DNA of 64,000 nt from positions 682,001 through 746,000 of the forward strand of contig NZ_QHKL01000001.1 of assembly GCF_003947415.1 (NCBI RefSeq), written 5' to 3'. Below the pieces are notes generated by a model that made no database searches, was not told where the DNA came from, and worked only from the letters and a program-made list of their open reading frames with translations. The position numbers and the translations under genes were made by a program. The number at the start of each line of letters is the position of its first letter. Within the stretch, counting starts at the first letter, position 1. Below, one piece after another: positions 25,251 through 33,529 of this stretch. Source of the DNA: Amycolatopsis sp. WAC 01376. Lineage in GTDB: Bacteria > Actinomycetota > Actinomycetes > Mycobacteriales > Pseudonocardiaceae.

Positions 25251-25252
25251 GT
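25235..25252. promoter_or_regulatory. Candidate TetR operator O2
   Basis: ACCTAAC-N4-GTCAGGT, with one change from the O1 arms. It is 31 bases from O1, about three helical turns, and also lies just upstream of the -10 box (TAACCT, 25264-25269) of the divergent oxidase gene, so it could control both directions. Confidence 0.58.
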
Positions 25253-25263
25253 AGCGGCCCGGG

Positions 25264-25269
25264 TAACCT
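25264..25269 (+). promoter_or_regulatory. -10 box of the L-2-hydroxyglutarate oxidase gene
   Basis: TAACCT ends eight bases before the GTG start at 25278, so the transcript would begin at or next to the start codon (leaderless). No ribosome-binding site is seen. Confidence 0.45.
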
Positions 25270-25277
25270 GGTCGATC

Positions 25278-26462
25278 GTGCGTACTGTCGTGGTAATCGG
25301 GGGCGGGATCGTCGGGCTCGCCACCGCCTGGGAGCTGACCAAACGCGGTCTGGACGTCACGGTTCTCGAAAAGGAGGACCACTGGGCGGCCCACCAGACC
25401 GGGCACAACTCGAACGTCGTGCACGCGGGGCTCTACTACAAGCCGGGTTCCTTCAAGGCCAGGATGTCCACCGCGGGCAACCGGTCCATTGTGGACTTCG
25501 CGCGGCAGTACGGGGTGCCGGTCGAGGTGTGCGGCAAACTCGTCGTCGCCACCTCCGAAGCGGAACTTCCGGCGCTGAAGGTGCTCGCCGAACGGGCCGA
25601 GGCCAACGGTGTCCCGGCCAAGCTGATCACGCCGAGCGAGGTCCGCGAGTACGAACCTGAGGTCTCCTGCGTCGCCGCGCTGCGCGTCGAATCCACCGGC
25701 ATCATCGACTTCCCCGCCGTCTGCACGGCACTCGTGCGGCTGCTCGACGAATCCGACGCCGACCTGCGTCTCGGCACCCCCGCGCTGGGAATCCGCCCTG
25801 GCCGCACCGGCGGCGTCGAGGTGGCGACCGGCGACGACGTGATCCACGCCGACGGCCTCGTCAACTGCGCGGGCCTGCACGCGGACCGCGTCGCGCGGCT
25901 CGCCGGCCTCACCCCGAGCGCGCGGATCGTGCCGTTCCGCGGCGAGTACTACGAACTGAAACCCGAACGCCGCCACCTGGTGCGCGGCCTGATCTACCCG
26001 GTCCCGGACGCGTCGCTGCCGTTCCTCGGCGTGCATCTGACCCGCATGCTCGACGGCAGTGTGCACGCCGGCCCCAACGCCGTGCTCGCGCTGCGCCGCG
26101 AGGGCTACACCTGGCGCGACTTCTCCGCGAAGGACCTCGCCGAAGTCGCCCGCTTCCCCGGCGTCTGGCGGCTCGCGCGCAAGTACGCGTACCCGACCGG
26201 GCTCGACGAGGTCCGCCGCTCGTTCTCCCGCCGCCGCTTCGCCGAAAGCCTCGCGCGGCTCGTGCCCGCCGTCACCGAGGACGACATCGTGCGGCACGGC
26301 TCCGGTGTCCGCGCGCAGGCGCTGCGCCCGGACGGCGCGCTCGTCGACGACTTCCTGATCGAGACCGCGCGGAACCAGGTGCACGTCCTCAACGCGCCCT
26401 CACCGGCGGCGACCAGCGCGCTGGAGATCGCGAAGCACATCGCCGACGAGGTGACCGACTAG
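25278..26462 (+). CDS. lhgO: L-2-hydroxyglutarate oxidase
   Basis: A 394-residue FAD-dependent oxidase of the DAO superfamily. The dinucleotide-binding GGGIVGLATAWEL is at residues 8-20 and is followed by HNSNVVHAGLYY, a hallmark of the LhgO/L2HGDH group. The C-terminal part has the second FAD contact, then ends in SPAATSALEIAKHIAD. It converts L-2-hydroxyglutarate to 2-oxoglutarate and may pass electrons to the membrane or to oxygen. The divergent TetR gene and shared operators suggest substrate-responsive control. Confidence 0.9.
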   Translation: MRTVVVIGGGIVGLATAWELTKRGLDVTVLEKEDHWAAHQTGHNSNVVHAGLYYKPGSFKARMSTAGNRSIVDFARQYGVPVEVCGKLVVATSEAELPALKVLAERAEANGVPAKLITPSEVREYEPEVSCVAALRVESTGIIDFPAVCTALVRLLDESDADLRLGTPALGIRPGRTGGVEVATGDDVIHADGLVNCAGLHADRVARLAGLTPSARIVPFRGEYYELKPERRHLVRGLIYPVPDASLPFLGVHLTRMLDGSVHAGPNAVLALRREGYTWRDFSAKDLAEVARFPGVWRLARKYAYPTGLDEVRRSFSRRRFAESLARLVPAVTEDDIVRHGSGVRAQALRPDGALVDDFLIETARNQVHVLNAPSPAATSALEIAKHIADEVTD

Positions 26463-26613
26463 CTTTCGCGTGAGCGGAACCGGGGGTCGTGAGTGGCGAG
26501 GATGAGCGGGCGGCTGCTTCAGTGCTTCCGATGGGGCCGCCGTCGAGCTCTTATGTCGTGAAGGGCCCCTTGGTGGACCTGTATTTGCCTGCCCACTGGA
26601 TGCTGATGCGGGT

Positions 26614-26660
26614 GAGCGGGGAAGATTCCGGACGTTCAACGTCCGGAATCTTCCCCGCTC
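26614..26660. repeat. Palindromic element C (47 bases, perfect)
   Basis: Two perfectly complementary 23-base arms around one central base, centre GACGTTCAACGTC. A one-base loop cannot form in RNA without opening a few pairs, so the exactness argues for selection or turnover at the DNA level (cruciform or replication-based copying). It shares its centre with element A at 12396-12440. Confidence 0.8.
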
Positions 26661-26674
26661 GGCGAACTCCCTTC

Positions 26675-26721
26675 GACGATGTAGGAATTGGGACACTCAA
26701 CGTCCCGATTCCTGCATCGTC
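26675..26721. repeat. Palindromic element D (47 bases), relative of element B
   Basis: Arms GACGATGTAGGAATTGGGAC and its complement with two changes, both of which keep G-T pairing on one strand. The sequence is nearly the same as 12515-12561 and has the same length. Confidence 0.75.
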
Positions 26722-26782
26722 AACACCCGGCACACGCTCAGCCGCCACCCTCGCACAGGCCAGGTGGTCGTGTGATCCGAGC

Positions 26783-26821
26783 GTGGAGGATTCAGGACGT
26801 CCAACGTCCCGAATCCTCCAC
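26783..26821. repeat. Palindromic element E (39 bases)
   Basis: 18-base arms starting GTGGAGGATTC with one mismatch, around three central bases; the centre GGACGTCCAACGTCC resembles elements A and C. Confidence 0.65.
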
Positions 26822-27030
26822 ACCCGAAACGCGCCGCCGCTGACGCTTCACCTTCGCCCTGGTCAAGTGTGGGCAAGCAAATACCAGTCCGCGTTCGAGA
26901 CCTTCACCGTCTCAAAGGGGCCCTTCACGACATTCCCACGACCGCGACCACTCACGTGAGCGCCTGACTGGAGGCCTTCAGGTACTCGGGGAGGGCCTTC
27001 ACGCGCAACTGTTGGCCGGTCACCGAGTCT

Positions 27031-27077
27031 GTGAAGGCCTCCTTGAGGGACTCTGGGTCCCTCAAGGAGGCCTTCAC
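27031..27077. repeat. Palindromic element G (47 bases, perfect arms)
   Basis: Perfect 21-bp arms beginning GTGAAGGCCTCCTTGAGGG around a five-base TCTGG loop. Partial relatives (GTGAAGGCCCCCTTCC at 42965, a CATGAAGGACC-type half at about 43317-43335) occur in the other large gap. Confidence 0.7.
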
Positions 27078-27172
27078 GGACAGGGCTGGGGGTTCAACCG
27101 CAGCCGGAAGCCACGTAGATACCTAAGACACCCTTGGCTCTAACCCGAATCGCCACTCACGACCCCCTCGCG

Positions 27173-28177
27173 CTAGGACGAGGGCGGCAGGTTCGCGTTC
27201 AGCATCGGAACGGCGGCCTTGATTACGTCGCACGCCTTCGCGGGATCGTCGAGGTTGCCCGCGATGATCGCCACCGTCGACGTCGGGGTGATCGCGAGAC
27301 CCGCCGCGCACAGCTTGCTGCCCGACTCGGTGTAGAGCTTCCACTTGCGGTCGCCCGAGTCGAAGTCCTGCGGTTCACCCTGCGTGATCAGCGTCGGAGT
27401 CTCATCCATCGCCTTCGTCGTGTAGAACCACAGGTCGAACGCCTTCTCGCCCTTTTCGCCGTCCGTGTCGGCCCACTCGCAGCCGAACTGGTTCGGGTCG
27501 GCGCTGGACTTCATCGGCTCACCCGTGGGTCCGAGCCGCAGCTGGGCGGTCTGTTCGGGTTTGAGCATGGCGCACGGGTCGGTGGTCAGGAGCGGTCCGC
27601 CCGGCTCGGCGGGCTTCTGCCCCGGCGGGGCGGTGATCTGCGGGTCCTGCTGCCCGCCCGGCAGCTTCGACGCCACGGCCGGGGCCGCCGCCTTGGCGAG
27701 GTCGCAGGAGTTGCCCTCGGTGTGGTCGGGGCTCTCGCTGGCGATCTCCACGAAGGAGTCCGGGGTGATTTCCGTGCTCAACGAGCAGTACTTCGGGCCG
27801 AGGATGGTGGCGTACCGCGTCCAGGTGAAACCGCCGATCCCGAACTTCTCCCCGGCCTGCGCGCCGCTCATGTAGTCGTTCAAGGACAGGTCCTTGCTCA
27901 ACGACACCTCGAGGTTCGACGCCTTGCGCACGTCCTCCAGTTTCCGGAACCGGCACACCGCGGGCATCTTCTGCTCGGGCTTCGCGGCGCGTTCCTCACC
28001 GGGGTACCTGACACCCAGCGCGTTCGCGTGCTCCTCCGTCAGCAGCTCGCACGGCTCGGCCTTCGTGTTCACCGGTCCCTGTCCGGGCACCGGCGAGGCC
28101 GTACCGCCGATCGTCGACGTGCAGCCGCCGACCGCCAGCACCGCCAGCCCGATCGCGAGCGAATTCCGAAACCGCAT
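27173..28177 (-). CDS. DUF3558 lipoprotein with two repeated domains (first copy)
   Basis: A 334-residue lipoprotein. The signal sequence ends in the lipobox AVGGC, so it is anchored at residue 19 or so. Two DUF3558-like halves follow (about 40-185 and 205-334), each starting with a PC.LL / DPCAML segment, with cysteines likely to form disulfides, joined by a Pro/Gly-rich linker. ATG 28177 follows GAGGAGGGG. The neighbour at 28225 is a close paralogue in the same direction, so this is a tandem duplication. DUF3558 lipoproteins are typical of mycobacteria and Pseudonocardiaceae; function unknown. Confidence 0.85.
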   Translation of the reverse strand: MRFRNSLAIGLAVLAVGGCTSTIGGTASPVPGQGPVNTKAEPCELLTEEHANALGVRYPGEERAAKPEQKMPAVCRFRKLEDVRKASNLEVSLSKDLSLNDYMSGAQAGEKFGIGGFTWTRYATILGPKYCSLSTEITPDSFVEIASESPDHTEGNSCDLAKAAAPAVASKLPGGQQDPQITAPPGQKPAEPGGPLLTTDPCAMLKPEQTAQLRLGPTGEPMKSSADPNQFGCEWADTDGEKGEKAFDLWFYTTKAMDETPTLITQGEPQDFDSGDRKWKLYTESGSKLCAAGLAITPTSTVAIIAGNLDDPAKACDVIKAAVPMLNANLPPSS

Positions 28178-28224
28178 GCGTCCCCTCCTCATCGGCTCGC
28201 ACACTACTTGTGCGCGGCCGCCGT

Positions 28225-29238
28225 TCACGAACCGGCGGGCAGCGCCGCGATCACCGTCGGCAGCGCGGCCCGCAGCAGGTCACAGGCTTTCGTCTCGTCG
28301 TCCCAGTGGCCACTGGAGACCTTCACGGTGGACGTCCCGCTGGTCGGCAGCGCGGCCGTGCAGTACCTCGCGGTGGCTTCGAACCGGACCGTCCACTTGC
28401 GACCGCCGAGGTCGATCTCCTCGGGGGTGCCTTCGAGACCGGCGACGTCGGCGACGGCCGTCGCGAGGAAGAGCGTCACGGTGAGCGGACGCTGCCCCTT
28501 GTCGCCGTCGGAGTCCTTCCACGAACAGCCTTTGTCCTCGGGATTCGCGAGCTCGGCCGGGGCGATGGGGGTTCCCGGGGCGATGGCCAGCTTCGCGGCC
28601 TCGTCGGGTTTCAGCAGCGCACACGGATCGACCTGCAGCAACGGCCCGGAAGGTTCGGGCTTCTTCTGTCCGGGCGGCGCGACGATCTTCGGATCCGGCT
28701 CGCCACCGGGCAGCCTCGACGCGATCGCGGGGGCCGCGGCGAGCGCGAGATCGCAGGCCGTCGCTTCGGGCGCGCCCGTCTGGGTCTCGCTGCCGAGCTC
28801 GACGAACGACGACGGCCCGAGTTCGGTGCTGAGGGAGCACGCGGTCGGGCCGAGCGGGGACGCGTAGCGCGTCCAGGTGAAACCGCCGATGCCGAACTTC
28901 TCCCCCGGCCGGGCGCCGGCGTAGAAGTCGTTCAGCGGGATGTCGACGCTGTGTGTGATCGACAGGGACACCCCGCGCGGCGAATCGTCGCGTTCGGACA
29001 GCAGACACATCGGCGGGACCAGCTGGGCCTTGTTGCCCTTGGTCTCGACGCCGGGCAGCTTGAGGGCCAGCGCGTCGGCGTGTTCCGTGCTGAGCAACGA
29101 GCACGGCGCCGCCTTGGCGGGCACCGGCCGGTGGCCGGGCACCGGCGACGCCGTACCCGAGATCGTCTCGGCACATCCACCGAGCAGGAGGACCGCCGCG
29201 AAGAGCGCGGTGAGCGGCTTGCTGCGGCGGCGGTTCAT
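28225..29238 (-). CDS. DUF3558 lipoprotein with two repeated domains (second copy)
   Basis: A 337-residue paralogue of the previous gene, with lipobox LLLGGC, the same ASPVPG start of the mature part, the same EKFGIGGFTWTRYA motif and a second DPCALL domain. ATG 29238 lies only two bases after the serS stop, so it is transcribed and perhaps translated together with seryl-tRNA synthetase. No strong ribosome-binding site is visible, which supports coupling. Confidence 0.85.
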   Translation of the reverse strand: MNRRRSKPLTALFAAVLLLGGCAETISGTASPVPGHRPVPAKAAPCSLLSTEHADALALKLPGVETKGNKAQLVPPMCLLSERDDSPRGVSLSITHSVDIPLNDFYAGARPGEKFGIGGFTWTRYASPLGPTACSLSTELGPSSFVELGSETQTGAPEATACDLALAAAPAIASRLPGGEPDPKIVAPPGQKKPEPSGPLLQVDPCALLKPDEAAKLAIAPGTPIAPAELANPEDKGCSWKDSDGDKGQRPLTVTLFLATAVADVAGLEGTPEEIDLGGRKWTVRFEATARYCTAALPTSGTSTVKVSSGHWDDETKACDLLRAALPTVIAALPAGS

Positions 29239-29240
29239 GC

Positions 29241-30509
29241 CTACTTCGATGCCGGCGTGAGCACCTCGGTTCCGCCGAGGAAGGGACGAAGCGCTTCCGG
29301 CACCCGGACCGAGCCGTCTTCGAGCTGGTGGTTCTCCAGGATCGCGACGATCCACCTGGTGGTGGCGAGCGTCCCGTTCAGCGTGGCGACGGTCTGCGGG
29401 CGGCCGTCGGCGTCGCGGTAGCGGATGCCGAGACGGCGGGCCTGGAACGTCGTGCAGTTCGACGTCGAGGTCAGCTCGCGGTAGGTCTCCTGCGAAGGCA
29501 CCCACGCCTCGCAGTCGAACTTCCGGTACGCGGACGTGCCGAGGTCGCCGGTGGCGGTGTCGATCACCCGGTACGGGACCTCGATCTTGGCGAGCATCTG
29601 CTCTTCCCAGTCCAGCAGGCGCGCGTGCTCGGCTTCGGCGTCCTCGGGACGCGTGTAGACGAACATCTCGACCTTGTCGAACTGGTGGACGCGGATGATG
29701 CCGCGGGTGTCCTTGCCGTACGAGCCTGCCTCGCGGCGGTAGCAGGACGACCAGCCCGCGTAGCGCTTCGGCCCCTTCGCCAGGTCGAGGATCTCGTCGG
29801 CGTGGTAGCCGGCGAGCGGGACCTCGGAGGTGCCGACGAGGTACAGGTCGTCGTCGCGCAGCCGGTAGACCTCCGACGAGTGCGCGCCGAGGAAACCGGT
29901 GCCCGCCATGATCTCCGGCCGCACCAGGGTCGGCGTGATCATCGGGGTGAAACCGTTCGCGGTCGCCTGCGCGATCGCCATGTTCAGCAGGCCGAGCTGG
30001 AGCTGGGCGCCGATGCCGGTGAGGAAGTAGAACCGCGAACCCGAGACCTTCGCGCCGCGCTCCATGTCGAGCGCGCCGAGGCCCTCGCAGAGTTCGAGAT
30101 GGTCCTTCGGCTTGAAGTCGAACTTCTTCGGCTCGCCGACGTGCTTGAGCACGACGTAGTCGTCCTCGCCGCCTTCGGGCGCGTCGGGGTGGACCAGGTT
30201 CGGCACCAGCCGGTGCAGCTGCTCGAACTCCTCCGAAGCCTCGGTCTGCTCGACCTCGGCCGTCTTGACCTGGGCGGCGAGGTCCTTCGCCTTGGCGAGC
30301 AGCTCGGCCCGTTCGTCGCCCTGTGCCTTGGGGATGAGCTTGCCCAGCGACTTCTGCTCGGCGCGCAGCTTGTCGGCGGCGGCGATGGACGAGCGGCGGC
30401 GGGAGTCGAGGGAGAGCAGCTTGTCGACCACTCCTTCGTCCTCGCCACGGGCGCGCTGCGAAGCGCGCACGACGTCCGGGTCATCGCGCAGAGTCCTGGG
30501 GTCAATCAC
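29241..30509 (-). CDS. serS: Seryl-tRNA synthetase
   Basis: A 422-residue class II aminoacyl-tRNA synthetase. The N-terminal coiled-coil arm (about residues 25-105) grips the long variable arm of tRNA-Ser. The catalytic core has motif 2 ([21 protein letters not shown]) near 260 and motif 3 ([16 protein letters not shown]) near 380. The start is GTG 30509; the frame stays open to 30674, but an in-frame TACTCT -10 box lies eight bases upstream of GTG and no ribosome-binding site is present, so the gene is probably leaderless. Confidence 0.96.
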   Translation of the reverse strand: MIDPRTLRDDPDVVRASQRARGEDEGVVDKLLSLDSRRRSSIAAADKLRAEQKSLGKLIPKAQGDERAELLAKAKDLAAQVKTAEVEQTEASEEFEQLHRLVPNLVHPDAPEGGEDDYVVLKHVGEPKKFDFKPKDHLELCEGLGALDMERGAKVSGSRFYFLTGIGAQLQLGLLNMAIAQATANGFTPMITPTLVRPEIMAGTGFLGAHSSEVYRLRDDDLYLVGTSEVPLAGYHADEILDLAKGPKRYAGWSSCYRREAGSYGKDTRGIIRVHQFDKVEMFVYTRPEDAEAEHARLLDWEEQMLAKIEVPYRVIDTATGDLGTSAYRKFDCEAWVPSQETYRELTSTSNCTTFQARRLGIRYRDADGRPQTVATLNGTLATTRWIVAILENHQLEDGSVRVPEALRPFLGGTEVLTPASK

Positions 30510-30517
30510 GAGTGCTG

Positions 30518-30523
30518 AGAGTA
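30518..30523 (-). promoter_or_regulatory. serS -10 box
   Basis: TACTCT on the minus strand ends eight bases before the GTG start, fitting TANNNT and a leaderless transcript. No good -35 is seen. Confidence 0.45.
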
Positions 30524-30642
30524 GTCCGTGCGAGCCGCACAAAATGTGCGGGTCCGCGCGGATAACCCGACAGTCTGATCGTTGCCGCCCGTTTCGGCCC
30601 GTCCCCATACTGAGATCTCCCTGCTGCGGACGGAGAAACCCG

Positions 30643-31926
30643 ATGACCGATGCGGACCTGCTGGCGCGGCACAAGGCGGTACTGCCGTCCTGGCTGGCGC
30701 TCTACTACGACGAGCCGATCGAGATCGTGCACGCGCAGGACCGCCGGGTCATCGACTCGTCCGGGCGCACCTACCTCGACTTCTTCGCGGGCATCCTGAC
30801 GAACTCGATGGGCTACGACGTCTCGGCGATCAGCGACGCCGTGCGCAAGCAACTCGACACCGGCATCCTGCACACGTCGACGCTGTACCTGATCCGCTCG
30901 CAGGTCGAGCTGGCCGAACGCATCGCGAAGCTCTCCGGCATCCCCGACGCGAAGGTGTTCTTCACCAACTCCGGGACCGAAGCCAACGACACCGCGCTGA
31001 TGCTCGCCACCCAGTACCGGCGCAGCAACCAGGTGCTGGCGATGCGGAACTCGTACCACGGCCGGTCGTTCGCGACGGTCGGCATCACCGGCAACCGCGG
31101 CTGGTCGGCGTCGTCGCTCAGCCCGGTGAAGGTGAGCTACGTGCACGGCGGCTACCAGTACCGCAGCCCGTTCCGGGCGCTGTCGGACACGGAGTACATC
31201 GACGCGTGCGTCGCGGACCTGGTCGACGTCCTGGAGACGGGCACTTCGGGCGACGTCGCCTGCATGATCGCCGAGCCGATCCAGGGCGTCGGCGGATTCA
31301 GCTCGCCGCCGGACGGCCTGTTCAAGGCGATGAAGGAGGTCCTCGACCAGTACGGGATCCTGTTCATCTCCGACGAGGTCCAGACCGGCTGGGGACGGAC
31401 CGGGGAACACTACTGGGGGATCCAGGCGCACGACGTCGTCCCCGACGCGATGACCTTCGCCAAAGGCCTCGGCAACGGGCTCGCGATCGGCGGTCTCGTG
31501 GCACGCGGCGACCTCGTCGACTGCCTCACCGCGAACTCGATCTCGACCTTCGGCGGCAACCCGGTCGCGATGGCCGGCGCGGCGGCGGTCCTCGACCACA
31601 TCGCCGACCACGACCTCCAGGCCAACGCGCTCGCCCGCGGCAACGAACTGCTCGGCGGCCTGCGCGCGGCGGGGAACCCGCTGATCGGGGACGTGCGCGG
31701 CAAGGGGCTGATGATCGGCGTCGAACTGGTCGAGCCGGGCGGCATGAAGCCGAACCCGGGGGCCGCGGCGCGGATGATGGAGGAGACCAAGGCGCGCGGA
31801 CTGCTGATCGGCAAGGGCGGGCTACACGGCAACGTGCTGCGGATCGCGCCGCCGATGACGCTCACGGCGGAAGAGGCGGCGGAGGGCCTCGGGATCATCA
31901 CCGACGCGTTGGCCGCCATCTCCTGA
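30643..31926 (+). CDS. Class III aminotransferase (aspartate aminotransferase superfamily)
   Basis: A 427-residue PLP enzyme of the omega-amino-acid:pyruvate / 4-aminobutyrate / alanine-glyoxylate group. Motifs are [11 protein letters not shown] near residue 110, the SYHGRS loop, [14 protein letters not shown] with the PLP aspartate, and TFAKGLGNG with the PLP lysine near 275. ATG 30643 follows CGGAGAA. It is divergent from serS and ends before two palindromes. Exact amino donor cannot be told from sequence. Confidence 0.88.
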   Translation: MTDADLLARHKAVLPSWLALYYDEPIEIVHAQDRRVIDSSGRTYLDFFAGILTNSMGYDVSAISDAVRKQLDTGILHTSTLYLIRSQVELAERIAKLSGIPDAKVFFTNSGTEANDTALMLATQYRRSNQVLAMRNSYHGRSFATVGITGNRGWSASSLSPVKVSYVHGGYQYRSPFRALSDTEYIDACVADLVDVLETGTSGDVACMIAEPIQGVGGFSSPPDGLFKAMKEVLDQYGILFISDEVQTGWGRTGEHYWGIQAHDVVPDAMTFAKGLGNGLAIGGLVARGDLVDCLTANSISTFGGNPVAMAGAAAVLDHIADHDLQANALARGNELLGGLRAAGNPLIGDVRGKGLMIGVELVEPGGMKPNPGAAARMMEETKARGLLIGKGGLHGNVLRIAPPMTLTAEEAAEGLGIITDALAAIS

Positions 31927-31944
31927 CCGGCGTCAACGGTCAAG

Positions 31945-31999
31945 TGTCATGAACGACCCTTTCCTGACGTTTTTCGTCAGGAAAGGGTCGTTCATGACA
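31945..31999. repeat. Palindromic element, copy 2 of an exact repeat
   Basis: 25-bp perfect arms around a TTTTT loop, the same at all 55 bases as 24057-24111. It is the first of two palindromes in the gap between convergent genes. Confidence 0.85.
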
Positions 32000-32009
32000 T
32001 CCGCCCGAT

Positions 32010-32062
32010 GCTAGGAAAGGACCGTTCCTTGCGAAATTTGCAAGGAACGGTCCTTTCCTAGC
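32010..32062. repeat. Palindromic element with 23-bp perfect arms
   Basis: Arms GCTAGGAAAGGACCGTTCC... with a GAAATTT loop. By my alignment 46 of its 53 bases match 61213-61265, which is inside the cydDC gene. Confidence 0.8.
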
Positions 32063-32067
32063 GTTCG

Positions 32068-32982
32068 TCAGGAGTTCACGAAGCGGGCGATGACCTCGCC
32101 CAGCCGCCCGCCGGCGTCTTCCTGGAGGAAGTGACCGGCGCCGGTGATCGTCGGATGCTCGAGCTCCCGGGCGCCGCGCATCGAGCCCCGCAGTTCGAGG
32201 CCCCACGGCGCGGTGATCGGGTCGCCGTCGGAGAACGACACCAGGAACGGCTTGTTCAGTTCGCAGAGCACCTTCGTCGCGGCGCGGTTGGCCGCCGAGG
32301 CCGGGTCGTCCGGGGCGATCGGCACCAGCGACGGCATCGCCCGCGGCGCGGCCTTGTACATCTCGTTCGGGAAGGGCGCGTCGTAGGCGGCACGGACGTC
32401 GTCCGGGAGCTTGGTCTGGCAACCCGACTGGACGAACCGCCCGACGTCGAGGACTTGGGCGTTCTCGACGGTGTCGCGGAACCTGTGCCAGAGCTCCGGC
32501 ATGTCCGTGTCGCCGGTGGGGAGGCCGGTGTTGGCCGCGACGACCCTGGCGAACCGGTCGGGGTTCTCGGCGACAAGGCGCAGGCCGATCAGGCCGCCCC
32601 AGTCCTGGCCGACCAGGGTGACGTCGGTCAGGTCGAGTACGTCGAAGGCGAACGCGCGCATCCATTCGACGTGCCGCTGGTAGGTGTGGTCGACCATGTC
32701 GCCGGGTTTGTCGGAGCGGCCGAAGCCGACCAGGTCGGGCGCGATGGCGCGCAGCCCGGCGTCGGCGAGCACCGGGATGACCTTGCGGTACAGATAGGAC
32801 CAGGTCGGCTCGCCGTGCAGCAGGAGGACGGGGGGCCCGTCCTCGGGTCCGGCCTCCACGTAACCCACTCTGATCACGCCGCCGTGAAGGTCGACGAGTT
32901 CCGCGTAGCGCGGCTCGAAGTCGAAATCGGGCAGGTCCGAGAACCGGTCGTCCGGTGTCCTTAAAAGGCGCACGACTCCCAC
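32068..32982 (-). CDS. Haloalkane dehalogenase-like alpha/beta hydrolase
   Basis: A 304-residue alpha/beta hydrolase. LLLHGEPTWSYLYRK carries the oxyanion/halide-side residues, VGQDWGG near residue 124 has the nucleophilic aspartate with the halide-binding tryptophan next to it, and GAGHFLQED the catalytic histidine. These features match haloalkane dehalogenases more than esterases (Asp nucleophile, not Ser). The GTG at 32982 lies in a palindrome; GTG 32973 is also possible. Real substrate unknown. Confidence 0.85.
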   Translation of the reverse strand: MGVVRLLRTPDDRFSDLPDFDFEPRYAELVDLHGGVIRVGYVEAGPEDGPPVLLLHGEPTWSYLYRKVIPVLADAGLRAIAPDLVGFGRSDKPGDMVDHTYQRHVEWMRAFAFDVLDLTDVTLVGQDWGGLIGLRLVAENPDRFARVVAANTGLPTGDTDMPELWHRFRDTVENAQVLDVGRFVQSGCQTKLPDDVRAAYDAPFPNEMYKAAPRAMPSLVPIAPDDPASAANRAATKVLCELNKPFLVSFSDGDPITAPWGLELRGSMRGARELEHPTITGAGHFLQEDAGGRLGEVIARFVNS

Positions 32983-33002
32983 GTTAGTGGGAATCGTGCG
33001 CC
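32967..33002. promoter_or_regulatory. 16-bp inverted repeat over the start of the dehalogenase gene
   Basis: GGCGCACGACTCCCAC pairs with GTGGGAATCGTGCGCC with one mismatch around GTTA. It covers the start codon on the minus strand. It could be an operator, an RNA hairpin masking the start, or the terminator of the DUF350 gene upstream (same direction). Confidence 0.45.
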
Positions 33003-33028
33003 GATGCCGTTTTCAGGTGGTCAAAAAG

Positions 33029-33481
33029 TCACGAAATGCCGACGGCCACGACGAGGCCGAGGGCCAGGTGCGCGGCCGCGACCACGACGCTGACCGGGGC
33101 GAACTTGTCGCTCTCGATGGTCGAGCGGACGTCGATGCGGGTCGCCCACTCCAGCAGCCGGACGGCCAGCACCTGCACCACGATGCCGAGCAGGCCGTAG
33201 ACCAGCGAGGTGATGAGGCCCTCGGTCAGGTCGCTGGCGGAGTTCGCGATCGCCACGACGACGATGAACGCCATCGACAGCAGGCCCGACGCGGTGACGA
33301 TGACCGCGTTCGGCAGGCCGCGGCTGACCAGCTGGGCCAGCTTGCCGGGCGTGGTCCAGTCGATCGCCCAGAACCCGGCGAACATCAGCAGCAGGCCGAC
33401 GACGCCGTACAGCAGGATCGCGCCGATCCCTCGCACGAGGTCGGAGCCGAACGTGTCGGACAGCGCAAGGGTGGTGGTCAC
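33029..33481 (-). CDS. DUF350 family membrane protein (YjfL-like)
   Basis: A 150-residue protein with four membrane helices in two similar halves, typical of DUF350. It follows the glutathionylspermidine-synthase-like gene by 48 bases in the same direction. DUF350 proteins are repeatedly found with that ATP-grasp family and with YgiB/YjfM-like proteins in E. coli (yjfKLMC, ygiBC). Start is GTG 33481. Function unknown. Confidence 0.85.
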   Translation of the reverse strand: MTTTLALSDTFGSDLVRGIGAILLYGVVGLLLMFAGFWAIDWTTPGKLAQLVSRGLPNAVIVTASGLLSMAFIVVVAIANSASDLTEGLITSLVYGLLGIVVQVLAVRLLEWATRIDVRSTIESDKFAPVSVVVAAAHLALGLVVAVGIS

Positions 33482-33529
33482 AGGGGTTCTCCAGAAGTCA
33501 GGAATGTCAGGTTTGTGCGGTTGCTTCTA

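Larger units (their letters stand above)
26551..26936. repeat. Long-range imperfect inverted repeat
   Basis: The left end (ATGTCGTGAAGGGCCCCTT from 26553) and right end (AAAGGGGCCCTTCACGACAT to 26934) are complementary. Further inside, GTATTTGCCTGCCCAC on the left matches GTGGGCAAGCAAATAC on the right with small changes. It encloses three of the palindromes, so the island may have grown by nested insertion. Confidence 0.55.
26463..27172. other. Gene-free repeat island (710 bases)
   Basis: No coding frame here is convincing; the short frames present are by-products of the palindromes. It holds four palindromes (26614-26660, 26675-26721, 26783-26821, 27031-27077), an outer inverted repeat (about 26551-26936) and, at 27139-27166, a copy of a TCTAACC...CCACTCACGACC repeat that also occurs at 43178-43207. 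Near 26488 the complement (GGTCGTGAGTGGCGA) appears as well. It separates two genes whose stop codons face it. Confidence 0.75.
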
